Below, one piece after another: positions 41,673-49,581 of a stretch of 64,000 nt of DNA. How positions within the stretch are numbered: the first letter of the stretch is position 1; every line of letters starts with the position of its first letter. The translations under genes and the position numbers were made by a program. Under the pieces are notes generated by a model that did no database searches, was not told where the DNA came from, and saw nothing but the letters and a program-made list of their open reading frames with translations. Source of the DNA: Haloplanus litoreus (GTDB taxonomy: Archaea > Halobacteriota > Halobacteria > Halobacteriales > Haloferacaceae); the NCBI RefSeq assembly GCF_042677945.1, contig NZ_JBHUDN010000019.1. One strand, given 5' to 3'.

Positions 41673-42475
41673 TGGCCACATCCGACCGACGACTCACGAC
41701 CATCGGGACGCCGACGGCGAGCGGCGGTGCCGTGCGGTCGGCGCTCGCACACGTCTGGCCACCGACGGCGGTGTTCGTCGTCGTCGTCGGCTGCTGGCAG
41801 TGGTTCGTAACCGCGACGGGCGTGCCGGCCGTGGTCCTGCCTGCCCCCGCGGACGTGGCGACGGCCGTTCTCGCGACCCGCGACACGCTACTCGGGGCGG
41901 CGAGCGTCACGGCGACGACGGCGGCGCTCGGTCTGGTCGGCGGCGTCGTGGTCGGTCTCACGCTCGCCTTCGCCATGGTCGGATCGCGGGCGGCGGCGGC
42001 GGTACTTCACCCCTACCTGATCGCGCTTCGCATCGCGCCGCTGATCGCCATCGCCCCCCTCGTCTTCCTCTGGATCGGTGACGGCGTCCTCTCTCGTGCG
42101 GCCCTCGTCACCACCATGACCGTCTTCCCCGTCGCCATCGCGTCGGTCGACGGCCTTCGGTCGGTTCCCCGGGAGTACACCGACCTCGCCCGGTCGGTCC
42201 GGGCACCACCCGTCCGAACGTTCCTCCGAGTGCGGGTACCCGCGGCCGCACCGAGCGTCTTCGCCGGCGTGAAACTCGCGGCGGCGCTCGCCGTCGTCGG
42301 CACCGTCGTCGCGGAGTTTCTCACCCTCCAGTCCGGCCTCGGCTACCAACTCTTCCACACCGCCGAGTTCCTGCAGACGAGTGCCACCTTCGCCTCGCTC
42401 GGTGTCCTCACGCTCCTCGGCCTCGGGTTCTACCTCGTGCCCGCGGCGGTCGAGCGGCGACTGGACTGGGGCTAA
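41672..42475 (+). CDS. ABC transporter permease (SsuC/TauC-like)
   Basis: A 267-residue inner-membrane permease with about six helices. The ATPase-coupling EAA-like loop reads VDGLRSVPREYTDLARSVRAPPVRTFLRVRVPAAAPSVFAGVK, typical of the BPD_transp_1 family. Its ATG overlaps the substrate-binding protein's stop by one base, so translation is coupled. It converges with, and overlaps by 4 nt, a second permease gene of the opposite operon. The two may pair as a heterodimer. Confidence 0.9.
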   Translation: MATSDRRLTTIGTPTASGGAVRSALAHVWPPTAVFVVVVGCWQWFVTATGVPAVVLPAPADVATAVLATRDTLLGAASVTATTAALGLVGGVVVGLTLAFAMVGSRAAAAVLHPYLIALRIAPLIAIAPLVFLWIGDGVLSRAALVTTMTVFPVAIASVDGLRSVPREYTDLARSVRAPPVRTFLRVRVPAAAPSVFAGVKLAAALAVVGTVVAEFLTLQSGLGYQLFHTAEFLQTSATFASLGVLTLLGLGFYLVPAAVERRLDWG

Positions 42476-43233
42476 TCTCCCTGCCACGTGACCGCCCGGT
42501 AACAGAGCGTCACGCCGCCGTAGAGGAGTAGACCGATGGGGAGCAACACTGCAAGCGCCGCGAGCATCACGTCCACCTGCACGTTCTCGGAGGCGACGAG
42601 GATCAGCGAGCCGAGGCCGTCGTTCGAGAGGATCCACTCGGCGACGACGGCGCCGACGACGGCGAGGGTGACGGACTGCTTCAGGCCGGCGAACACGTCC
42701 GGGAGGGCGTGGGGCAGGCGGACCGCGAGGAACGTCCGCACGGGGTCGGCGTCGACGGAGCGGAGCAAGTCGAGGTGGGACTCGGGCGTGCGGGAGAGCC
42801 CGGCCGTCGTCCCGACGACGACGGGGAAGAACACGACGAGAGCGACGAAGAGGACGGCCGTGCCGAAGCCGACGCCGAAGTAGATGAGGAAGACGGGCGC
42901 GACGGCGATTTTCGGGAGGACGCGCATCGCGACGAGGTAGGGATAGATCGCTCGCTTGAGGACGGGGACGGTGGCGACGAGCAGCGCGATGGCGAAGCCG
43001 GCGGCCACCCCGACGACGCCACCGACGAGCACCTTCCGGAGCGTCTCGGTAGCGTGGGACAGGTAGAGTTCGGGACTGCCGGCGAGGCGACCGGCGACGT
43101 CGGTCGGCGCGGGGAGGAGAAAGGGTGGCACGGCGACGGCGACGGTGACGGCCCACCAGCCGACGACGGCGGCGACGAGGCCCGCGACCGGCAGGGTGAC
43201 GTCCGGGAACGGGACGCGTTCGGCGACGCTCAT
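42472..43233 (-). CDS. ABC transporter permease, second copy
   Basis: A 253-residue permease of the same family. Hydrophobic helices come first, then the coupling loop TAGLSRTPESHLDLLRSVDADPVRTFLAVRLPHALPDVFAGLKQS, then the final helices. It is the last gene of the minus-strand operon (HTH-binding-domain fusion, ATPase, permease), with its ATG overlapping the ATPase stop by 4 nt. The partner permease lies immediately beyond on the other strand. Confidence 0.9.
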   Translation of the reverse strand: MSVAERVPFPDVTLPVAGLVAAVVGWWAVTVAVAVPPFLLPAPTDVAGRLAGSPELYLSHATETLRKVLVGGVVGVAAGFAIALLVATVPVLKRAIYPYLVAMRVLPKIAVAPVFLIYFGVGFGTAVLFVALVVFFPVVVGTTAGLSRTPESHLDLLRSVDADPVRTFLAVRLPHALPDVFAGLKQSVTLAVVGAVVAEWILSNDGLGSLILVASENVQVDVMLAALAVLLPIGLLLYGGVTLCYRAVTWQGD

Positions 43234-44006
43234 GCGTCGTCGTGGAGCGCCCGACGAACCCGGGCGACCTGCGCGCCGAAGGCCTCGGAGCCGAACACCG
43301 ACTCGTCTCGGGGGCGCGGAAGGTCGACTTCGAACTCGGCGACGATCCGACCGGGTGCGTCGTCGCCATCCGTCGGATCGGCGGGATCGGCGGCACCCGA
43401 GACGACGACACAGCGGTCGCCGAGGAACACCGCCTCGGGGACGCTGTGGGTGACGAACACGACGGTCTTGCGGTTCTCGCGCCAGAGACGGAGGATCTCG
43501 ACGCTCATCTCGTCCCGCGTAATCTCGTCGAGTTCGCCGAACGGTTCGTCCATGAGCAACACGTCGGCGCCGAGGTGGATGGCCCGGGCGATGGCGACCC
43601 GCTGTTTCATGCCGCCGGAGAGTTCACCGGGGCGAGCGTCCTCGAACCCGTCCAGTCCGGTCGTCGCCAGCAGGTCGCGAGCCCCCTCCGGATCGGGGTC
43701 CTTGCCCGCCATCCGCCGAAGGAAGGTGACGTTCTCGATGGCCGACTTCCAGGGGAGGAGGGTGTGTTCCTGGAAGACGAACCCGAGGCGGGCGTCCGCC
43801 TGGGCGACTTCGGGCGGGTCACCGTCGACGGTTACCTCGCCAGTCGTTGGCACTTCCAGTCCGCCGATGGTCCGCAGGAGCGTGGTCTTGCCACAGCCCG
43901 AGGGACCGAGGACCGTGACGAACTCGCCGTCCGCGACGTCGAGGGACACGTCGGCGAGGGCGCGCAGATCGCCGTAGGAAACCGACAGGTTCTCCACCGA
44001 GATCAT
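43230..44006 (-). CDS. ABC transporter ATP-binding protein (SsuB/TauB-like)
   Basis: A 258-residue nucleotide-binding subunit. Walker A GPSGCGKTT, Q-loop FVFQEHTLLPW, signature LSGGMKQRVAIARA, Walker B VLLMDEPFGELD and H-loop FVTHSVPEA are all intact. The start at 44006 (MISVENLSVSYGD) overlaps the preceding gene's stop by 4 nt. It is the only ATPase in the 40-45 kb block and would serve both permeases. Confidence 0.94.
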   Translation of the reverse strand: MISVENLSVSYGDLRALADVSLDVADGEFVTVLGPSGCGKTTLLRTIGGLEVPTTGEVTVDGDPPEVAQADARLGFVFQEHTLLPWKSAIENVTFLRRMAGKDPDPEGARDLLATTGLDGFEDARPGELSGGMKQRVAIARAIHLGADVLLMDEPFGELDEITRDEMSVEILRLWRENRKTVVFVTHSVPEAVFLGDRCVVVSGAADPADPTDGDDAPGRIVAEFEVDLPRPRDESVFGSEAFGAQVARVRRALHDDA

Positions 44007-45271
44007 AGTGCGTCCGCCTGTTTCAGGGCGATCCGGAGGCGTTGCCACGTCTCGGCGGAGTGCCATCCCCAACCGTTCTTCTCGACGTCGTCGCTCCCGG
44101 CGAAGCGGTCGAGGGCCTGTTCGAGTTTGCGGCGTTCCACCGCGGCAGACTCGTCGCTACGGTCACCCAGGTCGGCCACCGCCGCCGCGGGGTCGAGTCG
44201 GGCGGCGGTCCACCCGGCCATCGCCCCCTCGAGGAACCCCCGGAGTGCGTGGGGGCGGTCCCGGAGCGTCTCACGGCGGACGACGAAGGCGGGGCCGGGG
44301 ACCGGGAAGTGGTCGGCCACGAGCACGGAGTCCACGTCGTGCCCGTCGGTTTCCAGTTCCAGGGGGTCGGTGAAGACGCCGGTCGCCACGTCGGCGTCGC
44401 CGTCGAGCAACGCCGCCCGCTCCTCCCCGTCGGCACGGACGATTGTCACGTCGTCGACGACGCCGGCCTGTGACAGGAACAGGCGGCCGAGCGCACCGGT
44501 TTCGGAGCCGTCGGGCATGGCGACCCGGCGCCCCCGAACGTCCTCGACGCTCCGGAGTGGCCCGCCGAACGTCTCCCGCGTGGTGTAGAGGACGACCATC
44601 GCTCGCTGGTAGTACAGGGCGAGCGGAATCACGTCGTGGCCGTCCGCGTTCGCGCGGAGGAACGTCGCCGCGCCGGTGAGTCCCACGTCGACGTCGCCGT
44701 CGGCGGCGGCCGACAGGGCGGCATGGGACCCACGACGCCCGGAGAGGGTCACGTCGACGCCGCGGTCGGCGTACGCCCCCGCGAACAGGGGGGCGTGGAG
44801 ACCGTTCGGCTCCCAGTTCAGCCCCACGTCGACCACTCCCGCGTCCCGGTCCGGGGCGGGAGTGCCGACGTCCACGTCGACGTCGTTCCCGAGGGTCGCG
44901 GCGACCGACGCGGCCCGATCCAGCAGCGCCGCGGAGTGGAGGGCGCGCACCCGGGCGAGCGTCTCGTCGTGGCCGGCGTCGGCGCGCCATCCCTTCGGGG
45001 GGCGCCCCGGCGCTTCGCTCTCGACGGTCGTTTCGGTGATCAGCTCACGGTCCGTGAGCGTAGAGAGCACGTCGGAGACGCGGCCGCGGCCCAGGTCGAC
45101 GCCGACGCGGACGGCCAACCGCGACGCGGCCTCGCCGGAGAACCGGTCGGAGTCCTCCCGGCCGACCAGGTAGGCGAGGACGCGTGCCGCCTCGCGGTCG
45201 AGTCCCGCGGCGAACGCCTCGACCACTCGTTCGTCCTCGTCGCCGAGGACCGGAAACTCTCGAACTCGCAC
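44003..45271 (-). CDS. Winged-helix regulator fused to an SsuA/NMT1-like ligand-binding domain
   Basis: A 422-residue cytosolic fusion. Residues 1 to about 110 are helical and contain a winged helix (DREAARVLAYLVGRED..RVSDVLSTLTDRELITET). Residues 145-422 are a substrate-binding-protein domain starting VDVGLNWEPNGLHAPLFAGAYADRGVDVTL. No signal peptide or membrane segment exists, so the binding domain is an intracellular sensor. It probably senses the ligand imported by the ATPase and permeases encoded downstream, overlapped by 4 nt. The GTG at 45271 (MRVREFPVLGDEDE) is fixed by a TATA box 24-31 nt upstream. Confidence 0.85.
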   Translation of the reverse strand: MRVREFPVLGDEDERVVEAFAAGLDREAARVLAYLVGREDSDRFSGEAASRLAVRVGVDLGRGRVSDVLSTLTDRELITETTVESEAPGRPPKGWRADAGHDETLARVRALHSAALLDRAASVAATLGNDVDVDVGTPAPDRDAGVVDVGLNWEPNGLHAPLFAGAYADRGVDVTLSGRRGSHAALSAAADGDVDVGLTGAATFLRANADGHDVIPLALYYQRAMVVLYTTRETFGGPLRSVEDVRGRRVAMPDGSETGALGRLFLSQAGVVDDVTIVRADGEERAALLDGDADVATGVFTDPLELETDGHDVDSVLVADHFPVPGPAFVVRRETLRDRPHALRGFLEGAMAGWTAARLDPAAAVADLGDRSDESAAVERRKLEQALDRFAGSDDVEKNGWGWHSAETWQRLRIALKQADAL

Positions 45272-45294
45272 GGTCGACCCTTGGCACCGAGCCA

Positions 45295-45302
45295 TATATA
45301 AA
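45295..45302 (-). promoter_or_regulatory. TATA box of the HTH-binding-domain/ATPase/permease operon
   Basis: On the minus strand TTTATATA lies 24-31 nt before GTG 45271, giving a leaderless start at that GTG and not at the ATG at 45295, which lies inside the box. A CTGCAG palindrome abuts it upstream. The TTCC-N3-GGAA element is absent. Confidence 0.6.
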
Positions 45303-45415
45303 CTGCAGGCGAGCGAGCGCGATGGTGTTTCGTATCCCACACGTTCGGCCGTATGCGTGGGAGTCCCTGCCGCGACTTCATTAGGTTTATTAGATGCAAA
45401 CCGAAGTTCGAGCCG

Positions 45416-45964
45416 ATGGTCTCAAAGCAGCCGAAGGAGTTCCTGTCGCGGCGAAAATTCGCAGCCACGTTCAGCAGTGTCGTCCTCGCCGGGCTAGCGG
45501 GGTGTTCCGGTGGAAACAGCGGCGACGGCGGCGACGGCGGCGACGGCGGGGGCGAGGCGACGGCGACGGCCACCTCGACGCCGGAGCCGACGGCCACGGC
45601 GACGGCGACGGCCACCTCGACGCCGGCCGGCGAGGCGGACGCGACCATCGCCGTCGGGCCGGGCGGGAGCCTGCAGTTCGAACCGGACAACACCGCCGTC
45701 TCTCAGGGTGACACCGTCGAGTTCGTCTTCGAATCCGGCGGCCACAACGTGTCGGGCCACCCCGACGCACACTCCGCAGTCTCGCTGCCCGAGGGGGCGG
45801 AGCCGTTCGCGAGTTACGACATCTCCGGCGACGACATCAACCACGTCTCGCTCAACGAGGCCGGTACCACCTATCGGCACACCTTCGAAACGACGGGTGA
45901 GTACACGTACGTCTGCGTGCCGCACGCGGCGTCGGGCATGATCGGCACGATCGTCGTCCGATAG
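45416..45964 (+). CDS. Halocyanin-like blue copper lipoprotein
   Basis: A 182-residue membrane-anchored electron carrier. Tat signal SRRKFAATFSSVVLAGLAGC with lipobox, a Gly/Asp- and Ala/Thr-rich linker, then a plastocyanin-type domain from TIAVGPGGSLQFEP. Copper ligands are His in SGGHNVSGHP and Cys-x2-His-x4-Met in CVPHAASGM. It lies just upstream of the quinoprotein locus and could accept its electrons. GTTTATTAG near 45384 is the likely promoter. Confidence 0.92.
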   Translation: MVSKQPKEFLSRRKFAATFSSVVLAGLAGCSGGNSGDGGDGGDGGGEATATATSTPEPTATATATATSTPAGEADATIAVGPGGSLQFEPDNTAVSQGDTVEFVFESGGHNVSGHPDAHSAVSLPEGAEPFASYDISGDDINHVSLNEAGTTYRHTFETTGEYTYVCVPHAASGMIGTIVVR

Positions 45965-46066
45965 CCCGAACAAATTCGGCAACGGCGGGTAGACGCCGCC
46001 ATTCTATCGCCAGCGGATGTTTGCGCTATAGACACATACTCAATCATATTTAATTTACGTTTTCAA

Positions 46067-46084
46067 TTGTGAAATATATCACAA
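46067..46084. promoter_or_regulatory. Operator-like dyad TTGTGA-N6-TCACAA in the quinoprotein promoter
   Basis: Perfect 6-bp arms around AATATA, followed by a TATA-like TTAAATATAG at about 46088-46097. The ATG at 46130 lies downstream. A second, overlapping TTTCA/TGAAA pair is present. The surrounding 110 bp are AT-rich. Confidence 0.55.
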
Positions 46085-46129
46085 AGTTAAATATAGACAA
46101 TTCCTACGCTACTTACGGAGTGGTATGGC

Positions 46130-47047
46130 ATGTCGCAATATGTAAACGGAATGCCCCAGATCGACCAGGAGGATCGCCGACAGTTCCTCAAGGTCGTCGG
46201 GTTGACCGGCGCAGTGGCAGCAGGTAGTGAGTTCACCCTGAGCGACCTCAGGGGAGAAGTAGAAGGGGAAACGGCGGGGGAACTCGCCGCGATGGGCGAG
46301 GCCATCAGCGAAGACCTGACCGGGGAACTGGACGCAGGTCTGCTGAGTAGCGAACTCGCCGCCCTGGAAGAACAGATCGCTCAGCTCGAGGAACTCCGTG
46401 CGATGGGGGTCCCGGCTGAGGACAGTACAGCGTATCAGGAACTCGCCGAGCCCGGTTGGGCGATCCACGAGCATCTCGTCGAAGTCGGCTTCTTCGAGAG
46501 CGCCGAGGAGCACCTGCCGGAGTTCACGCCCGAGCACATCGGTGCGACGGCTCGCGAGCTCATCAACACGGCACCGCTCGCGTCCGCGCTTCTCGAGATC
46601 GGGTACACCGAGGCGGAGCTGACCTCGACGATGGTCAACGTCGTCAACAACAAAGAACGCCTGGCCATGTGGGTGCCGACGAAGAACATCCCGGCCGGCG
46701 TCGAAGGGTTCGACCCAGCGAACGTGGCCCCGCTCCAGCAGCGAGCGGCGGCCGGCACGCTCCTGTGGACGGACTATCTCGACACGTACCTCTGGCAGAA
46801 CGAGGTACTCCTGACGGACACCATCCTCGACAACAACTACGGGGACCTCAAGCAGATGTACGCCGGACTGCATCTGCTCGCCAACGCCGCCGAAGATCTC
46901 GCCGGCGCCGGCGAACTCAGCGACGCACAGCTGACCGCCGCGCTGTCGGCTGGAGCGGCGATGATGATCGTCGGACAGGAAGATCTGACGAACGACGTGA
47001 TGCGCATCACGGACGAAATGCGCGCCCCGCGCACGGGAGGTGCGTAA
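46130..47047 (+). CDS. Tat-exported helical protein, partner of the quinoprotein dehydrogenase
   Basis: A 305-residue protein of unknown family. It has a Tat signal DRRQFLKVVGLTGAVAAG without lipobox, then an acidic helical region (residues 50-95, coiled-coil-like LAALEEQIAQLEEL) and a second domain with PLLWTDY-type aromatic motifs (GTLLWTDYLDTYLWQNEVLL). It ends 3 nt before the dehydrogenase, which lacks any signal. It may be a small subunit that carries the folded dehydrogenase out through Tat. Confidence 0.7.
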   Translation: MSQYVNGMPQIDQEDRRQFLKVVGLTGAVAAGSEFTLSDLRGEVEGETAGELAAMGEAISEDLTGELDAGLLSSELAALEEQIAQLEELRAMGVPAEDSTAYQELAEPGWAIHEHLVEVGFFESAEEHLPEFTPEHIGATARELINTAPLASALLEIGYTEAELTSTMVNVVNNKERLAMWVPTKNIPAGVEGFDPANVAPLQQRAAAGTLLWTDYLDTYLWQNEVLLTDTILDNNYGDLKQMYAGLHLLANAAEDLAGAGELSDAQLTAALSAGAAMMIVGQEDLTNDVMRITDEMRAPRTGGA

Positions 47048-47050
47048 CGC

Positions 47051-48775
47051 ATGGCTAGCATTCACGAACACGACAAAGCGGTACAGGCGGCACAGAACAT
47101 CGAGATGGTGGAGGTCGAGGACGGCTACACGCTGACCAATCTCCCCGACGAGTCGATCACGCAGCAGTTCGACATCGACCAGATCCCGGAGAAAGACGTC
47201 ACGCAGGAGATGCGGGAGGCCTCCGCGAAGGAGGACCCGACGTCCTGGCTGATGTACGGCGGCGGCTATCAACAGCAGCGCCACACGACCGCCGACGTCA
47301 TCACGCCAGAGAACGTCGAGGACCTCGAACTCGAGTATCTGGTCCAGAGCGGCGTCGCCTCCAGCATGGAGGGCGTGCCGATCGTCGTGCCCGGCGACCC
47401 GCCGGTCATGTACCAGACGAACGGGCCGAACCACGCGAAAGCGATCAACGCCCGCACCGGCGAGACGCTCTGGAGTTACACGTACGCGAACCCGCAGGGG
47501 CTGCTTCTCTGCTGTGACGCGAACAACCGGGGCTTCGCCGTCCACGGCGACAAGGTCTACATGACCACCCTCGACTCCGGCGTCGTGGCGCTCAACCGCT
47601 ACACCGGCGAAGAGGAGTGGTACACCTCGACCGGTGACCACGAGATCGGCTACTCCGCCACGTGGGCCCCTATCGTCCACGAGGGCAAGGTCATCACCGG
47701 CTCCGCCGGTGGCGAGTACGGGGTCAGCGGCTTCGTCGCTGCCCTCAACCCCGACGACGGCAGCGAGATCTGGCGCACGAACACGACGCCCGCCGAGGAG
47801 TGGGCCGGCGACTCCCACGAGCACGGTGCCGGTACCGTGTGGATGACGCCGACGCTCGACCCCGAGAGCGGCATGATCCACGCTCCGGTCGGCAACCCCG
47901 GTCCGGACTTCGACGGCACGGTCCGTCCTGGTCCGAACCGCTACACCATCGGGACGCTCACCCTCAGCGCCGACGACGGCTCCGTCCAGTGGCACTACGG
48001 CGAGTCGCCCCACGACGTGTGGGACTACGACTCCTCGGCGCCCAAGATCCGTGTCAACGACATGGAGATGGGCGACGGGACGCGCGACGTCGTCATCAGC
48101 CCCGGCAAGACGGCCTGGGTCTACACGATGGACGCCGGGAACGGCCGCCTGCTCGAGCGTTCTCAGGAGACGACCCAGCACATCAACATGTGGAAGATGG
48201 TCCCGCACGCCGACGAGGACCGTCGGGTCGCCTTCGTCCCCGGTGCGCACGGTGGGAACGACTGGCAGCCCCCGTCCTACAACCCCGAGACGGGGCTGGT
48301 GTACATGAACCAGAACAACGCGCCACACGAGATCTTCTGGCAAGAGGCGCAGTACGAAGCCGGTCAGACCTACTGGGGCGGCGGCCTCAACGACTGGCCC
48401 GACGTCGACGCGCCGGACAACTGGAACGGCAACCTCAGTGCCATCGTGGCCGTCGATCCGGTCTCCGGCGAGCGCGTCTGGCGCGACTGGATCTCCTCCG
48501 ACCAGACCAGCGACTACCTCTGGGGCGGTTCGATCACGACCGCGACTGGCCTCACCTTCACGGGTACCCAGAACGGCAACATCGTCGCCTACGACGGCGA
48601 GAACGGTGACCGTCTCTGGCAGTTCCAGCTCGGTGCGCCGATCTGCTCGTCGCTCTCGAGCTGGTACGACCCCGGCGAGGGCAAACAGTACGTCGCGGTT
48701 CAGGTCGGCGGCTCCGGCTGGCTCCACGGCGGTCGCCGTGGCAGCACCGTCGCCGTCTTCGGCCTCAGCGAGTAG
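47051..48775 (+). CDS. PQQ-dependent alcohol dehydrogenase with lanthanide-type metal site
   Basis: A 574-residue eight-bladed quinoprotein of the methanol/ethanol dehydrogenase family. Vicinal Cys154-Cys155 (LLCCDANN) stack on PQQ. Metal ligands are Glu222 in GGEYGVSG, Asn282 in VGNPGPDFDG and catalytic Asp325 in HDVWDYD. Asp327, two residues on, is the extra aspartate diagnostic of lanthanide-dependent XoxF/ExaF enzymes, and the Asn-Asp spacing of 43 equals that of XoxF1. No signal peptide is present (MASIHEHDKAVQ), so export may depend on the preceding Tat protein. The alcohol substrate is unknown. Confidence 0.88.
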   Translation: MASIHEHDKAVQAAQNIEMVEVEDGYTLTNLPDESITQQFDIDQIPEKDVTQEMREASAKEDPTSWLMYGGGYQQQRHTTADVITPENVEDLELEYLVQSGVASSMEGVPIVVPGDPPVMYQTNGPNHAKAINARTGETLWSYTYANPQGLLLCCDANNRGFAVHGDKVYMTTLDSGVVALNRYTGEEEWYTSTGDHEIGYSATWAPIVHEGKVITGSAGGEYGVSGFVAALNPDDGSEIWRTNTTPAEEWAGDSHEHGAGTVWMTPTLDPESGMIHAPVGNPGPDFDGTVRPGPNRYTIGTLTLSADDGSVQWHYGESPHDVWDYDSSAPKIRVNDMEMGDGTRDVVISPGKTAWVYTMDAGNGRLLERSQETTQHINMWKMVPHADEDRRVAFVPGAHGGNDWQPPSYNPETGLVYMNQNNAPHEIFWQEAQYEAGQTYWGGGLNDWPDVDAPDNWNGNLSAIVAVDPVSGERVWRDWISSDQTSDYLWGGSITTATGLTFTGTQNGNIVAYDGENGDRLWQFQLGAPICSSLSSWYDPGEGKQYVAVQVGGSGWLHGGRRGSTVAVFGLSE

Positions 48776-48793
48776 AGTCCCGCCACGATCCCG

Positions 48794-48799
48794 TTTTTT
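48794..48799 (+). terminator. Poly-T terminator after the quinoprotein gene
   Basis: A T6 run 19 nt after the dehydrogenase stop, before the next promoter. Confidence 0.4.
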
Positions 48800-48845
48800 C
48801 ACGGTGCGATGACAGCGTATTTAGATACTGTGAGAGTGAAACTCA

Positions 48846-48858
48846 GGGATAATATCCC
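48846..48858. promoter_or_regulatory. Palindrome GGGATA-A-TATCCC before the cupredoxin gene
   Basis: A perfect 13-bp inverted repeat that directly precedes a TATA-like TTTTATTT (48863-48870). The ATG at 48894 lies 24-31 nt after that box. The position fits an operator. Confidence 0.5.
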
Positions 48859-48893
48859 GTAATTTTATTTGATGTGGGATACACGGATCGGAC

Positions 48894-49532
48894 ATGGCGA
48901 CGCGAAGAACGTTCCTGATCGGTGCTGCAGCAACGACAGCTGGACTGGCTGGGGCCGTCGGATCGGCGACAGCGCAGGTAGACACGACCTTCGAACTCGA
49001 ACTGACCGAGGACGGCTTCGTCGGTCGTGCGCCCTCCAGCATCGCGGGGACGACCAATCCGACGCTCGAGGTCGAGGCTGGAACCCGCTACGCAATCGAG
49101 TGGACCAACAGCTACAACCCCGAGAGCGAGGGGCTGCCAGCGCGTCACAACCTCGTCGTCACGACCGACGACGGCGTCGTGCGCCGCGGCGAGTACGTCT
49201 TCGAGACGGGACAGACGCGGACCATTCAGTTCCAGGCACCCGCCAACCTGGCGGAGTACTTCTGTGAGGAACACATGGGCGAAGGCGGCGAGTTCAACGT
49301 CTCCGGCGGCGCGACGGCGACGGCGACGGCGACGCCCACCGAAACCTCCGACGGTGGCGACGGCGGCGACGGCGGCGACGGCGGCGACGGCGGCGACGGT
49401 GGCGACGGTGGCGACGGCGGCGACGGCGGCGACGAGACGAGCGGCGGCGGCCCCGGCTTCGGCGTCGGCGCGGCCGTGACCGCCATCGGTGCCGGCGCCT
49501 ACGGCGCACTGCGGCGCAACAGCGACGAGTAG
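48894..49532 (+). CDS. Cupredoxin-like Tat protein with Gly-Asp repeat and PGF-CTERM anchor
   Basis: A 212-residue surface protein. Tat signal ATRRTFLIGAAATTAGLAGAVGSATA, then a cupredoxin-like domain with RHNLVV and the compressed ligand set YFCEEHMGEGG, i.e. Cys-x2-His-Met. A repeat of about ten Gly-Asp-Gly units follows, then ETSGGGPGFGVGAAVTAIGAGAYGALRR, a PGF-CTERM archaeosortase sorting signal. Its downstream position to the quinoprotein suggests electron transfer, but copper binding needs proof because the spacing differs from halocyanin. Confidence 0.8.
   Translation: MATRRTFLIGAAATTAGLAGAVGSATAQVDTTFELELTEDGFVGRAPSSIAGTTNPTLEVEAGTRYAIEWTNSYNPESEGLPARHNLVVTTDDGVVRRGEYVFETGQTRTIQFQAPANLAEYFCEEHMGEGGEFNVSGGATATATATPTETSDGGDGGDGGDGGDGGDGGDGGDGGDGGDETSGGGPGFGVGAAVTAIGAGAYGALRRNSDE
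49353..49437 (+). repeat. 9-bp GGCGACGGC tandem repeat in the cupredoxin stalk
   Basis: About nine in-frame units of GGCGACGGC (one GGTGAC-type variant repeats) encode Gly-Asp-Gly. A shorter copy of the same unit is in the halocyanin linker near 45528. Confidence 0.85.
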
Positions 49533-49549
49533 TCGGCTTCGCACACAGC

Positions 49550-49555
49550 TTTTTT
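49550..49555 (+). terminator. Poly-T terminator after the cupredoxin gene
   Basis: A T6 run 18 nt after the stop codon, between this gene and the zinc-ribbon membrane protein gene. Confidence 0.4.
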
Positions 49556-49581
49556 CGAGGTGTACACCCTACCGGACAGCG

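Noticed and set aside
40578..45271. Assigning the importer to nitrate, taurine or thiamine-precursor uptake
   Set aside because: The family is too broad. No ligand-specific residues or pathway genes nearby support one choice.
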